Shown here: positions 1 to 8,652 of the stretch, one piece after another | Numbering within the stretch: the first letter of the stretch is position 1 | How the letters are laid out: every line of letters begins with the position of its first letter | Assembly: GCA_045543495.1 (NCBI GenBank) | Contig: JAZQMO010000007.1 | Span: forward strand, 1 to 29,386 | Direction of reading: 5' to 3' | Source of the DNA: RGIG5579 sp045543495 | Lineage (GTDB): Bacteria; Bacillota; Clostridia; Oscillospirales; SIG627 | Length of the DNA: 29,386 nt | Position numbers and translations under genes: made by a program | Notes under the pieces: generated by a model | What the model was told of the DNA's origin: nothing | What the model saw: only the letters and a program-made list of their open reading frames with translations | Database searches by the model: none

Positions 1-71
1 TTTCTTTTCACCAGCGACAACTTCTCCGCCTTGCTATGACTTCGGTTCTTTCCTCCCTTGGGCCGTCCCAT
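1..71 (-). CDS. IS3-family transposase OrfA, N-terminal fragment
   Basis: The first 23 codons of a leftward gene that runs off the window edge. They read MGRPKGGKNRSHSKAEKLSL and continue VKR, which resembles the start of the helix-turn-helix OrfA protein of IS3-family (IS150-like) elements. OrfA binds the element ends, and with OrfB (DDE integrase) it forms the transposase by programmed frameshifting. The ATG at 71 is preceded by AGGAGG (80-85) at 8 nt, a strong ribosome site. The gene lies downstream of leuS, separated from it by a perfect hairpin. Only the N-terminus is visible, so completeness cannot be judged. Assignment rests on recognition of the N-terminal motif, not on a full domain. 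Confidence 0.6.
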   Translation of the reverse strand, partial: MGRPKGGKNRSHSKAEKLSLVKR

Positions 72-93
72 CTCTTTTTCCTCCTATACAAAA

Positions 94-128
94 ATGTTGG
101 TAGACACTTTTTTTGTGTCTACCAACAT
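94..128 (-). terminator. Perfect 14-bp hairpin between leuS and the transposase
   Basis: Arms 94-107 (ATGTTGGTAGACAC) and 115-128 are exact reverse complements around a 7-nt loop. Read leftward, the second arm is followed by TTTTT, so it can act as a rho-independent terminator for the operon ending with leuS. It lies 35 nt past the leuS stop and just upstream of the transposase ribosome site. It may therefore also shield the transposase gene from read-through. Confidence 0.6.
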
Positions 129-135
129 TATATCA
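127..135 (-). promoter_or_regulatory. Extended -10 element, possible transposase promoter
   Basis: Read leftward the sequence is TGATATAAT, an extended -10 box. The predicted transcription start would fall within the hairpin 94-128. No good -35 hexamer is seen at 17 nt, so this rests on the -10 alone. Confidence 0.3.
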
Positions 136-163
136 TTTCACCTCAGACGGTTTTTTCTCATTT

Positions 164-2566
164 TTATTTTGCTACGATGTTCACAAGCTTTTTGGGAACA
201 TAGATCTCCTTAATGATGGTCTTGCCTGCCAGCAAGGAAGCAATGGCGGGCTCAGCCTTAGCCTGAGCGATCACATCGCTTGCCTCGGCATCCACGGGGA
301 TATTGAGTTTTGCTCTCACCTTGCCGCAGATCTGAATGGCGATCTCAACGCTGGCATCCACGCATTTTGCTTCGTCATAGCCGGGCCAGGTGGCCTGATT
401 GAGCATTCCCTCAAAGCCAAGCTGCACCCACATTTCCTCGGTCAGGTGAGGAGCGAAGGGGTTGAGCAGCATCAGGAAGATGCGAATCTCCTCCTTGGTA
501 ACACTGCCGGTGGCGGCTACCTCATTGAGAAGTGCCATCATAGCGGCGATGGCGGTGTTCATCTTCAGGCCTTCGATATCCTCAGTCACCTTGCGGATGG
601 TCTTATGGAAGGCGGTCATAAGCTCGGGACGGATCTCGCCCTCGGTTACATTCTCCGACAGAGCCCAAACACGGTCCAAAAATCTCTTACAGCCCTTAAT
701 GGAGGCGGAGTTCCAAGGAGCGGCCTTTTCAAAGTCACCGATGAACATTTCATACAAGCGCATGGTATCGGCGCCGTATTCGTTGACGATATCGTCGGGG
801 TTGACTACGTTTCCGCGGGACTTACTCATTTTTTCACCGTTTTCACCCAAGATCATACCGTGGCTGGTACGCTTGGCGTAAGGCTCGGGGCAGGAAACGG
901 CATTGATATCATACAGGAATTTATGCCAGAAGCGGCTGTAAAGCAGGTGCAGGGTAGTATGCTCCATACCGCCGTTGTACCAGTCTAGGGGGAGCCAGTA
1001 CTCCATCGCCTCACGGGAAGCGATGGCGTTCTTGTTATCGGGATCAATGTAACGCAAAAAGTACCAAGAGGAGCCTGCCCACTGAGGCATGGTATCGGTC
1101 TCACGCTGAGCGGGAGCGCCGCACTTGGGACAAGTGGTATTGACCCAATCGGTCATCTTTGCCAAAGGAGACTCGCCCGTTTCGGTGGGCTCATAGGAGG
1201 AAACCTCGGGCAGAACCAAGGGAAGCTGATCCTCGGGCAGAGCCACTGCGCCGCAGTGAGGACAATGCACGATGGGAATGGGCTCACCCCAGTAACGCTG
1301 ACGGGAGAACACCCAGTCACGAAGCTTATAATTGACCTTCTTTTCCCCAAGGCCCTTTTCGGTCAGGTACTCAATGATAGCCTTTTTGGCTTCTTCCACG
1401 CTCATACCGTCCAAAAAGCCGGAATTGGTCATCACGCCGGTATCGCAATCCACAAAGGCTTCCTTTTCCACATCGCCGCCCTTGACCACCTCAACGATGG
1501 GAAGGCCGAAGACCTTGGCAAAGTCGTAGTCTCTTTCATCGTGAGCGGGAACGGCCATAATGGCACCGGTACCGTAGGAAGCGAGAACATAATCGGAAAT
1601 AAAGATGGGGATCTCTTTTCCGTTGACGGGATTGATCGCGGAAACGCCCTCCAGACGAACACCGGTCTTTTCCTTGACCACCTCGGTTCTTTCAAAGTCG
1701 CTCTTACGGGCGGCGGCATTCTGATAAGCACGGATGGCCTCCATATTGGTCAATTTCTCCTGCCACTTTTCAATGAGAGCGTGCTCGGGAGCCATAACCA
1801 TATAGGTGGCACCGAAGAGGGTATCGGGACGAGTGGTATAGACCTCCAAAACATCACCTGCGGTGGTGGTGAATTTCACCTGTGCACCGGTGGAGCGGCC
1901 GATCCAGTTTCTCTGCTGAGTCTTGACACGCTCGATGAAGTTGACATCATCCAGACCGTTCAAAAGCTTTTCGGCATAATCGGTGATCTTCAGCATCCAC
2001 TGACTCTTAACCTTGCGGATGACCTGACTGCCGCAACGCTCACAAACGCCGCCTGCGGCCTCTTCATTGGCAAGAACACACTTACAGGAGGGGCACCAGT
2101 TGACCGCCATCTCCTTCTTGTAGGCAAGGCCCTCACGGAAGAGCTGAAGGAAGATCCACTGAGTCCACTTATAATAATTGGGATCGGTGGTGTTGATCTC
2201 CTTGGACCAATCAAAGGAAAAGCCGAGGGATTTCAGCTGCTCCTTGAAATGAGCCACGTTCTTTTCCGTTACGATGGAGGGATGAATGTGGTTCTTGATG
2301 GCAAAGTTCTCGGTGGGAAGACCGAAGGCATCCCAGCCCATGGGATACAATACATTGTACCCCTCAAGTCTCTTCTTGCGGCAGACGATATCCAGCGCCG
2401 TGTAGGAACGGGGATGTCCTACGTGAAGTCCCTGTCCTGAGGGATAAGGAAACTCAACCAATGCGTAAAACTTGGGCTTGGAATAATCGTCGCTGACACG
2501 GAAGGTCTCCTTTTCATCCCAAATATCCTGCCATTTTTTCTCTGTTAATTTGAAATTGTACTCCAT
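164..2566 (-). CDS. leuS: Leucyl-tRNA synthetase
   Basis: Class I aminoacyl-tRNA synthetase that charges tRNA-Leu in the cytoplasm. The 800-aa length is normal for a bacterial LeuRS. Visible landmarks are the HIGH-type motif HVGH at residues 48-51 after PYPSGQGL, a zinc site CPSC...CERCG near residues 155-180, the CP1 editing domain with TTRPDTLFGAT and the HDERD motif that positions the editing aspartate, and KMSKS near residue 579. The C-terminal anticodon-binding domain and terminal tail are present, so the gene is intact. It is the last gene of the ten-gene leftward operon, 23 nt after rsfS, with AGAGGAC before its ATG. No T-box leader is seen, so it is probably expressed from the upstream operon promoter. 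Confidence 0.97.
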   Translation of the reverse strand: MEYNFKLTEKKWQDIWDEKETFRVSDDYSKPKFYALVEFPYPSGQGLHVGHPRSYTALDIVCRKKRLEGYNVLYPMGWDAFGLPTENFAIKNHIHPSIVTEKNVAHFKEQLKSLGFSFDWSKEINTTDPNYYKWTQWIFLQLFREGLAYKKEMAVNWCPSCKCVLANEEAAGGVCERCGSQVIRKVKSQWMLKITDYAEKLLNGLDDVNFIERVKTQQRNWIGRSTGAQVKFTTTAGDVLEVYTTRPDTLFGATYMVMAPEHALIEKWQEKLTNMEAIRAYQNAAARKSDFERTEVVKEKTGVRLEGVSAINPVNGKEIPIFISDYVLASYGTGAIMAVPAHDERDYDFAKVFGLPIVEVVKGGDVEKEAFVDCDTGVMTNSGFLDGMSVEEAKKAIIEYLTEKGLGEKKVNYKLRDWVFSRQRYWGEPIPIVHCPHCGAVALPEDQLPLVLPEVSSYEPTETGESPLAKMTDWVNTTCPKCGAPAQRETDTMPQWAGSSWYFLRYIDPDNKNAIASREAMEYWLPLDWYNGGMEHTTLHLLYSRFWHKFLYDINAVSCPEPYAKRTSHGMILGENGEKMSKSRGNVVNPDDIVNEYGADTMRLYEMFIGDFEKAAPWNSASIKGCKRFLDRVWALSENVTEGEIRPELMTAFHKTIRKVTEDIEGLKMNTAIAAMMALLNEVAATGSVTKEEIRIFLMLLNPFAPHLTEEMWVQLGFEGMLNQATWPGYDEAKCVDASVEIAIQICGKVRAKLNIPVDAEASDVIAQAKAEPAIASLLAGKTIIKEIYVPKKLVNIVAK

Positions 2567-2589
2567 TTTTTTGTCCTCTTATCTATTTG

Positions 2590-2946
2590 CTAATCTTCTT
2601 TTTGCTCAAATTCTATTTCTTCCGCACCGTTCCACAGCTTTTCCAGCTGAAAATATTCACGGCCTGCGGCGTCAAACAGGTGAACGATCACATCGCCGAA
2701 ATCCACCAGGATCCAGCCGCCGCCACGATACCCCTCAATGCGGGCGGGCAAGATGCCGTCCTCCTCCCGAAGGCGATACTCCGCTTCATCGCAAAGAGCC
2801 TTTAGGTGGGTGGAGCTGGTTGCGGTGGCAATGACGAAATAGTCGGTGATCACGGTTTGATCCAGAACCTTCAGGATGGTGACCTTACGACCCTTTTTCT
2901 CATCCAGCACCGTGGCGAGCTTTTTTGCTTTTTCAAGTGATGTCAT
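2590..2946 (-). CDS. rsfS: Ribosomal silencing factor RsfS (Iojap/YbeB family)
   Basis: 118-aa RsfS-type protein. In known family members it binds ribosomal protein L14 and blocks subunit joining when nutrients are low. The family core VTDYFVIATATSSTHLKAL appears here with ITDYF, followed by the GGGWILVDFGDVIVHLF strand region. I chose the ATG at 2946 (MTSLEKAKKLA) over the longer in-frame start at 2964 because AAGGAAG sits just upstream and the family begins here. The gene overlaps the end of nadD-yqeK by 14 nt, suggesting translational coupling. The acidic tail (EEIEFEQKED) is short. Its place between yqeK and leuS is the usual Bacillota arrangement. Confidence 0.93.
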   Translation of the reverse strand: MTSLEKAKKLATVLDEKKGRKVTILKVLDQTVITDYFVIATATSSTHLKALCDEAEYRLREEDGILPARIEGYRGGGWILVDFGDVIVHLFDAAGREYFQLEKLWNGAEEIEFEQKED

Positions 2947-4165
2947 ATACTTCCTTTCCGTCAAGATCCTCTGCCGCCCGAAGGGTGAGCGGGTGGATCG
3001 GCAAATTTTTTTCCTTTAAATATAGAATGGTGTTTTCCATCGCCCGTTTTACATAGCGATCCAAATGCGCCCTTCGCTCCGAAAGAGAGGGGGGCAAATG
3101 AAGATAAAAATCACATCGCAGGGCGATGCACTCGGGGTGCCTTCTTGTTTCCTCCATATAATCCGCAAGATAGAGAATTTTCTCCGAAAGGGTCATATTT
3201 TCCTTTCCCGTGGTATGGTAGAAAATGGCGGAAACGGCGCCCTCGCTTGCCCAAGGCTCCCCTTTGGCAAGGAGAGAAGCGGTCATGCCGTGGAGAACGG
3301 CGGGTGAAAGAAGATCCTCTTTTTTCGGCTCTCGGCCGAATTTTGCCAGAAGGGCAATCTGCTCGGCGGTATCCTTCTCCTTTGTCAGATCGTGACAGAG
3401 GGCGGCAAGGGACAATTCCCTTTCCTCACCACACGCCAAAAGCCGACACAGACGGATACATTCCCGCTCCACCGCAAGGGTATGAGAAAGGCGTGCGGGT
3501 GAAAGCTCCTTTGCCGCACGGGCCAAAAGCTTTTCCCGAACGGGGTCTGCCCTTCGGTAAAGCCCCTTTAAGCCGATATAAGAATTGACGGTGGGAGAAA
3601 GGCTTTCGGAAAAGCCACGATCCTCGATTTCAAAACGGATCTCAGTGGAAGATATTATATATGCTTTTTCCTCTAAAAGCAAGAAGCGGGCGTGATATTT
3701 TTCGGAAAGCTGACGAATTTTCTCCTTGACGGGAGCCTCATCCTCAAATCGGTCCATAACGCAAAGGGTGGTTTGTTCGAACAAATACCCGATGTTTCGC
3801 CAGGTTTCAAAGCTCAAAAGCTGATCGGTTCCGATGAAGAGAAGGATCTCTGCATCGGGGTGAAGGGCACGGATCTTTTCCACGGTCAGGCAGGTATAGG
3901 AGGTTTCGGGAGAGGCGATCTCAAGATCCGAAACCCGAACCCGATCCGACAGGGGAGAAAAAGCAAGACGTGCCATTTCGAGGCGGTCCTCATCCTTGAC
4001 ATTGCCTGCAATGGCCTTATGAGGCGGCAAGCCCGACGGGATCACGTACACCACATCGGCTTCGGTGACACGAAGGAAGGTCTCCAGAGCCTTCTCATGG
4101 CCCCGATGGGGCGGATTGAAGGCGCCGCCGAAGATACCGACCTTACGCTTCATCAAAGAGTGCAT
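2933..4165 (-). CDS. nadD: NadD-YqeK fusion: nicotinate mononucleotide adenylyltransferase plus HD hydrolase
   Basis: One reading frame carries two enzymes that are separate neighbours (nadD, yqeK) in Bacillus. Residues 1 to about 205 are NadD, which makes deamido-NAD from nicotinate mononucleotide and ATP. It shows GGAFNPPHRGH, the GTDQLLSF strand and ISSTEIR. From about residue 215 follows a YqeK-type HD domain with H in RLSHTLAVE, HD in AALCHDLTKE, H in VLHGMT and D in ILYLADYMEE. YqeK proteins are known as symmetrical diadenosine tetraphosphate (Ap4A) hydrolases. The total is about 410 aa. ATG 4165 has GGAG 7 nt upstream. ATG 4153 (MKRKVGIFGG) is closer to the family start but has a weaker site. 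The gene overlaps ftsY and rsfS, so expression is coupled. Confidence 0.9.
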   Translation of the reverse strand: MHSLMKRKVGIFGGAFNPPHRGHEKALETFLRVTEADVVYVIPSGLPPHKAIAGNVKDEDRLEMARLAFSPLSDRVRVSDLEIASPETSYTCLTVEKIRALHPDAEILLFIGTDQLLSFETWRNIGYLFEQTTLCVMDRFEDEAPVKEKIRQLSEKYHARFLLLEEKAYIISSTEIRFEIEDRGFSESLSPTVNSYIGLKGLYRRADPVREKLLARAAKELSPARLSHTLAVERECIRLCRLLACGEERELSLAALCHDLTKEKDTAEQIALLAKFGREPKKEDLLSPAVLHGMTASLLAKGEPWASEGAVSAIFYHTTGKENMTLSEKILYLADYMEETRRHPECIALRCDFYLHLPPSLSERRAHLDRYVKRAMENTILYLKEKNLPIHPLTLRAAEDLDGKEVYDIT

Positions 4166-5060
4166 TGACAAACTCCACGGGATCGAAGGGGCGCAGATCG
4201 TCTACCCCCTCCCCTACTCCCACAAACTTCACGGGGATTCCCAATTCCTTTTTCAGGGAGAATACGATGCCGCCCTTGGCGGTGCCGTCGAGTTTGGTGA
4301 GAACAAGGCCTGTGATCCCCGCACTGCGGGCAAATTCCTTGGCCTGACTGACGGCGTTCTGCCCTGTGGTAGCATCCAGTACCAGAAGGGTCTCACGGTC
4401 ACAGCCCTCCAATTCCCGATCCAGCACACGGTTGATCTTGCTGAGTTCATCCATCAGATTCTTTTTATTGTGAAGGCGGCCTGCAGTATCTACAATGAGA
4501 ACATCGGCCTGACGCTTTTTGGCGGCGGCGGCCGCATCAAAGACCACGGCGGCGGGATCTGCTCCCTCGCTTTGGCTGATCAGTTCCACCCCGATGCGAT
4601 CCGCCCACACCGCAAGCTGCTCGCAGGCGGCGGCTCGGAAGGTATCTCCCGCAGCCAGAATCACTCTCTTTCCCTCTCCCTTCAGGAAGTTGGAAATTTT
4701 GGCAATGGAGGTGGTTTTGCCCACACCGTTGACCCCGATGACCAAAATGGCAGAGGGGGCGGTGCCAAGCTTCAGCTCCAAGCCCTCCTTCTGCAAGAGA
4801 GAGACCAAAATCTCACGAAGGGCCTTTTTGGCCTCGGTTCCGTCCATAATGCGATCCTCTGTCACCTTATCCCGCAGCTGATCAATGATCTCCATGGCGG
4901 TTTCGGCACCGAAATCGGCCAGGATCAGAATTTCCTCCAATTCCTCATAGAAATCCTCATCGATCTCTCCCGAGAGAGCACGGAACAGAGCATCGGTGCG
5001 GTGAAGAATGGCATTTTTCGTTTTGGAAAGGCCAAGCTTTAATTTTTCAAAGAATCCCAT
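4143..5060 (-). CDS. ftsY: Signal recognition particle receptor FtsY
   Basis: SRP-family GTPase that docks the ribosome-SRP complex at the membrane for co-translational insertion. The 305-aa protein has the helical N domain (residues 1-100) and the G domain with P-loop GVNGVGKTT (109-117), the DTAGR switch near 195 and TKLDGTAKGG near 255. It lacks the long acidic A domain of Escherichia coli FtsY, as is usual in Bacillota. The start ATG at 5060 lies 6 nt after the smc stop with GAGGG before it. The smc-ftsY order is common in this phylum. The 3' end overlaps nadD-yqeK. Confidence 0.96.
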   Translation of the reverse strand: MGFFEKLKLGLSKTKNAILHRTDALFRALSGEIDEDFYEELEEILILADFGAETAMEIIDQLRDKVTEDRIMDGTEAKKALREILVSLLQKEGLELKLGTAPSAILVIGVNGVGKTTSIAKISNFLKGEGKRVILAAGDTFRAAACEQLAVWADRIGVELISQSEGADPAAVVFDAAAAAKKRQADVLIVDTAGRLHNKKNLMDELSKINRVLDRELEGCDRETLLVLDATTGQNAVSQAKEFARSAGITGLVLTKLDGTAKGGIVFSLKKELGIPVKFVGVGEGVDDLRPFDPVEFVNALFDEA

Positions 5061-5066
5061 ATTCCC

Positions 5067-8000
5067 TCACTTTCCGTCCGAAGCGAACCGACTCGATTCC
5101 GAAGCATCCAGACGAATAAAATCGCTGACACCCTTTTCCTGCATGGTGATGCCGTAGAGGGTATCTGCCTCCTCCATAGTACCGCGGCGGTGGGTGATGA
5201 CGATGAACTGTGTTTTTTCGTTATGCTTTTTGATGTATTCCGCAAAGCGGCGTACATTGGCTTCATCCAGCGCCGATTCGATCTCATCAAAGATACAGAA
5301 GGGGCTGGGATTGATGCGAAGCAGAGACATATAAAGGGCAATGGCCACAAAGGCCTGCTCACCGCCCGAGAGAAGGGACAGATTTTTGATCACCTTTCCG
5401 GGAGGCTGAACCTTGATCTCCACGCCGCAATTCAAAAGATCCTCTTTATCGGTCAATTCAATGTCGGCAGAGCCGCCACCGAACAGCTCGGTAAAGATCT
5501 GACGGAAGGTATAGCGGATCTCTTCAAAGGTTTCGGTGAACATTTCCCGCATGGTGCCTTCCAGATCGGCAATGAGCTTTTCCAATTCCTCTTTGGATTT
5601 GGTAATATCGGAGAACTGCGTATTCAAGAAGGTGAAGCGCTCCCTGGCTTCCTCAAGCTCCTGAACGGACTCCAAATTCACAGGGCCGATGCGGCGGAGC
5701 TCTCCTCGCAGGGCAGTCAGTCTCGCTTCCCCGCCAAGGGCTTCTACATCCATTTCGGCAGCAGCACGGAATTCCTCGGATTCCACATCCATTTCGTACT
5801 CCTCCAGAAGAGAACGAACCAGATTTTCCTTTTCCTTGGCGGCTCCCTGCAAACGGGATGCCAAGCGGGAGAAGGCCTCCATCCGCTTTTCCTTTTCCGC
5901 TTGATGCTCCTTCTGCTGAACACGGATGCGGGCACTTTCCTCGCCTGCCGCACCCACTCGCTCCTGCAGAGCGGCAACCTCGGCCTTTTTCTCGCCCATC
6001 AGGCGCTTTTTTTCTTCTCTTTGCTTTTTGATCTCCTCAATGGAGGCGAGAGCGTTTTTCTTGCCCTCCTCCAATTCGGCCAAAAGGCTTTCCTTATTCT
6101 TTTCGCCCTCTCGGAGCATGCGGAAGGCCTCTTCGTTTTCGCTCAGGCGAACGGCCTCCTGCTCCAGGCGAAGCTGAGCCTGACCTCTCTCTGCCAGAAT
6201 CTCGCCCTGGGTGATGATCAGCTTCTCCCTTTCCTTTTCTCCGGTTTCCTTCTCCTCACGGATGGCGGAAAGCTCCTCTGAAATGGCCGCTTCACGGGCC
6301 TCCTTTTCCTTGGAGTCGGCACCCAGTGCATCGGCTCGGGCAAGTCTTTGACGGATCTTTTCTTCGATCTCCAAGATCTCCTTTTGGATCAGGAGAGCCT
6401 CGGACTTGGCCGCATCGGCACGCTCAGTTTCCAAGGTAAGAGCATTTTGCGCCTCTCCCACGGCAAGGCGAAGGGCGGCAATTTTCTCTTCGCTTTCCTT
6501 GGCACGGCCTCGGAGAGCGGTACGCTCCTCCTCCATCTCATCGGCCTTTTTGCGAAGGGCAGAAAGCTTTTCCTCCAGCGCATCGATGCCTTCCTTCAAG
6601 CGGGCAAGATCCCCCGAGCGGGAGAGAACGCCCGTCAGATTCAGGGCCTGACCGCCCGTAAAGGAGCCGCCTGCGTGGATGATCTGTCCATCCAGCGTGA
6701 CGATACGAACACCGTATTTTTCCTTTTTGGCAAGGCGGGATGCGGATTCAATATCACGGCAAACCAAGGTCTTACCAAGCAAAAATTCCACGGCGGGAGT
6801 ATATTTTTTCTCACTGCGGCAAAGCTCTGACGCCAAGCCCACAAAGCCCTCTTCCCGAATGTCCGAGGTTTGATACAGGCTGACCCGCAGGGTATCCAGC
6901 GGAAGGAAGGTTGCTCTGCCCAAGCGGTTTTTCTTCAAAAATTCAATGGCGGCCTTGGCATCGGCTTCGCCGTCTACCACGATGTTTTGCACGCCGCCGC
7001 CAAGGGCGGTCTCCACGGCGAGAACATATTCCTCATCGGTGGAGATCAATTTGGAAACGGGGCCGCAAATGCCGGAAAGCTCCTCGCCCGAGGCGTTCAT
7101 CACCTCTTTGACAGACTCGGAAAAGCCCTCCAAAAGGCGCTCCATACGAAGCAGAGTATCTCTCCTCTGCTCCAGATCCATTTTTTCCAGACGCTTTTTT
7201 TGAATGAGGGCGGCGTTTTCTTCAATTTCCTCGCCCAAATGATACAGGGCCAGATTGATCTTTCCGTTTTCTCCCTCGGCGTCGGCCTTTTCCGCCTTGA
7301 CACGCTCCGCCTTCTCCATCACCTCGGCAAGGCGCGCACGGAGGGCTTCATCCTTTTCGTCACCGCCGGAAAGTCTCTCCTCCAATTCCTTTTTGCGCTC
7401 AAGTCCTGCGGCATTGAAGGCCTCGTCCTCCTTCAGGGAAAGTGCGATGGCCGCCTTTTGGGTGGTTATGGCATCCTTTTCCTCCAAGAGGGCCTCCTCC
7501 TTCTCCACCAGAGCGGTGTAGGAAAGGGCGATCTTGTTTTGCTCAGCTCGGTTTTGGGCAAAGGAATCCTCCACAGCACCCAAAGCCTCCTGCGCCGCCG
7601 TAAAACGCTCCATAATGGCGTTTTTCTGCTCGGTCAATTCCTTTTCACGGGTGCCGTTTTGCTCCCCGAGCGACAGGATCTCATCCCGCTTCAATTCCAT
7701 ATGGTGCACTTCGTTTTCCAAAACGGACAGGGCGGAGGCAAGATCGGAATCCTCGGTGGCAAGGCTTGTCACCTCACCTCGCAGGATTTCGCTTTTTACA
7801 TTTTTTTCCTGAGATTCAATATAAAGGGAGTCAATGATACGATCCTGCTCATCGATCTTGCGGGAGAGCTCGGTCAATTCCCGATCCTCTTTTTCATACT
7901 GTGCGCCGCCATCACGGGCGAAATTCTCCAGCTTTTGGATGCGGCGGGACCAAAGACCCATTTCCAGATTTTTCTTTTCTCCCGCAATGGCAAGGTATGC

Positions 8001-8639
8001 CTGCGCCTTGGCGCTTTGAGCCTCCAGACGGGGAAGTCTGCCCTGCACCTCGGAAAGGATATCGTTGATACGGACGGCGTTTTCATTGACAGACTGAAGC
8101 TTTAAGCCGGCTTCGTGCTTACGGTAGCGGAAACGGGAAATCCCCGCCGCCTCCTCAAACAGCTCTCTTCTCTCGTTGCCCTTCAGGGAAATGATCTCGG
8201 CGATCTTACCCTGACTGATGACGGAATATCCCTCCCGTCCGATACCGGTATTGAGAAACAGATCCACAATATCCTTCAGGCGAACCTGCTTTTTATTCAG
8301 ATAATATTCACTCTCACCGCTGCGGTAGAGTCTTCTTCCCACGCTGACCTCATCGTAATCGATCTTCATGAGATAGTCGGAATTGTCAATGGTCATCACG
8401 ACCTCGGCAAAGGAGGCGGGCTTACGCTTGGAGGAGCCGTTGAAAATAACATCCTCCATTTTGCTTCCTCTCAGGCTTTTGGCGCTCATTTCGCCCAAAA
8501 CCCACCGAACCGCATCGGAAATATTGCTTTTTCCGCTACCGTTGGCGCCGACGATGGCAGTCATTCCCTTATCAAATTCAATGACCGTTTTATCGGGGAA
8601 GGATTTGAATCCTTGCAGCTCCAGTGTTTTTAAGTACAT
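5067..8639 (-). CDS. smc: Chromosome partition protein SMC
   Basis: 1190-aa condensin ATPase that compacts and helps segregate the chromosome, as a dimer with ScpA and ScpB (neither is in this window). It has Walker A GANGSGKSN at residues 31-39, long coiled coils, and a hinge near residues 510-650 with the glycine-rich LGGGVQNIVV stretch. At the C-terminal head are the signature LLSGGEQAFVAIAL and Walker B IFDEIESALDEANV. The start is taken as MYLKTLELQGFKSF at 8639, where the family begins. The 13 upstream codons (MAKKEKKNRREKI) overlap the end of rnc and are unlikely to be translated. The gene follows rnc by 13 nt in the conserved rnc-smc-ftsY order. Confidence 0.97.
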   Translation of the reverse strand: MYLKTLELQGFKSFPDKTVIEFDKGMTAIVGANGSGKSNISDAVRWVLGEMSAKSLRGSKMEDVIFNGSSKRKPASFAEVVMTIDNSDYLMKIDYDEVSVGRRLYRSGESEYYLNKKQVRLKDIVDLFLNTGIGREGYSVISQGKIAEIISLKGNERRELFEEAAGISRFRYRKHEAGLKLQSVNENAVRINDILSEVQGRLPRLEAQSAKAQAYLAIAGEKKNLEMGLWSRRIQKLENFARDGGAQYEKEDRELTELSRKIDEQDRIIDSLYIESQEKNVKSEILRGEVTSLATEDSDLASALSVLENEVHHMELKRDEILSLGEQNGTREKELTEQKNAIMERFTAAQEALGAVEDSFAQNRAEQNKIALSYTALVEKEEALLEEKDAITTQKAAIALSLKEDEAFNAAGLERKKELEERLSGGDEKDEALRARLAEVMEKAERVKAEKADAEGENGKINLALYHLGEEIEENAALIQKKRLEKMDLEQRRDTLLRMERLLEGFSESVKEVMNASGEELSGICGPVSKLISTDEEYVLAVETALGGGVQNIVVDGEADAKAAIEFLKKNRLGRATFLPLDTLRVSLYQTSDIREEGFVGLASELCRSEKKYTPAVEFLLGKTLVCRDIESASRLAKKEKYGVRIVTLDGQIIHAGGSFTGGQALNLTGVLSRSGDLARLKEGIDALEEKLSALRKKADEMEEERTALRGRAKESEEKIAALRLAVGEAQNALTLETERADAAKSEALLIQKEILEIEEKIRQRLARADALGADSKEKEAREAAISEELSAIREEKETGEKEREKLIITQGEILAERGQAQLRLEQEAVRLSENEEAFRMLREGEKNKESLLAELEEGKKNALASIEEIKKQREEKKRLMGEKKAEVAALQERVGAAGEESARIRVQQKEHQAEKEKRMEAFSRLASRLQGAAKEKENLVRSLLEEYEMDVESEEFRAAAEMDVEALGGEARLTALRGELRRIGPVNLESVQELEEARERFTFLNTQFSDITKSKEELEKLIADLEGTMREMFTETFEEIRYTFRQIFTELFGGGSADIELTDKEDLLNCGVEIKVQPPGKVIKNLSLLSGGEQAFVAIALYMSLLRINPSPFCIFDEIESALDEANVRRFAEYIKKHNEKTQFIVITHRRGTMEEADTLYGITMQEKGVSDFIRLDASESSRFASDGK

Positions 8640-8652
8640 AATTTTCTCTCTT

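Larger units (their letters stand above)
1..128 (-). mobile_element. 5' end of an IS3-family element (left window edge)
   Basis: OrfA start, ribosome site and a hairpin upstream of it mark the 5' end of an insertion sequence whose body lies outside the window. The outer end is probably the arm TGTTGGTAGACAC (read leftward from about 127), but without the other terminus the boundary and target duplication cannot be fixed. Its end does not match the IS end at 29247, so the two are probably different elements. Confidence 0.45.

Noticed and set aside
2567..2589. T-box leader before leuS
   Set aside because: Only 23 nt separate rsfS and leuS; no room for a T-box.
6870..8105. Long plus-strand frames opposite smc
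   Set aside because: The coiled-coil codon bias of smc leaves the opposite strand open; the translations are low-complexity without a family match.
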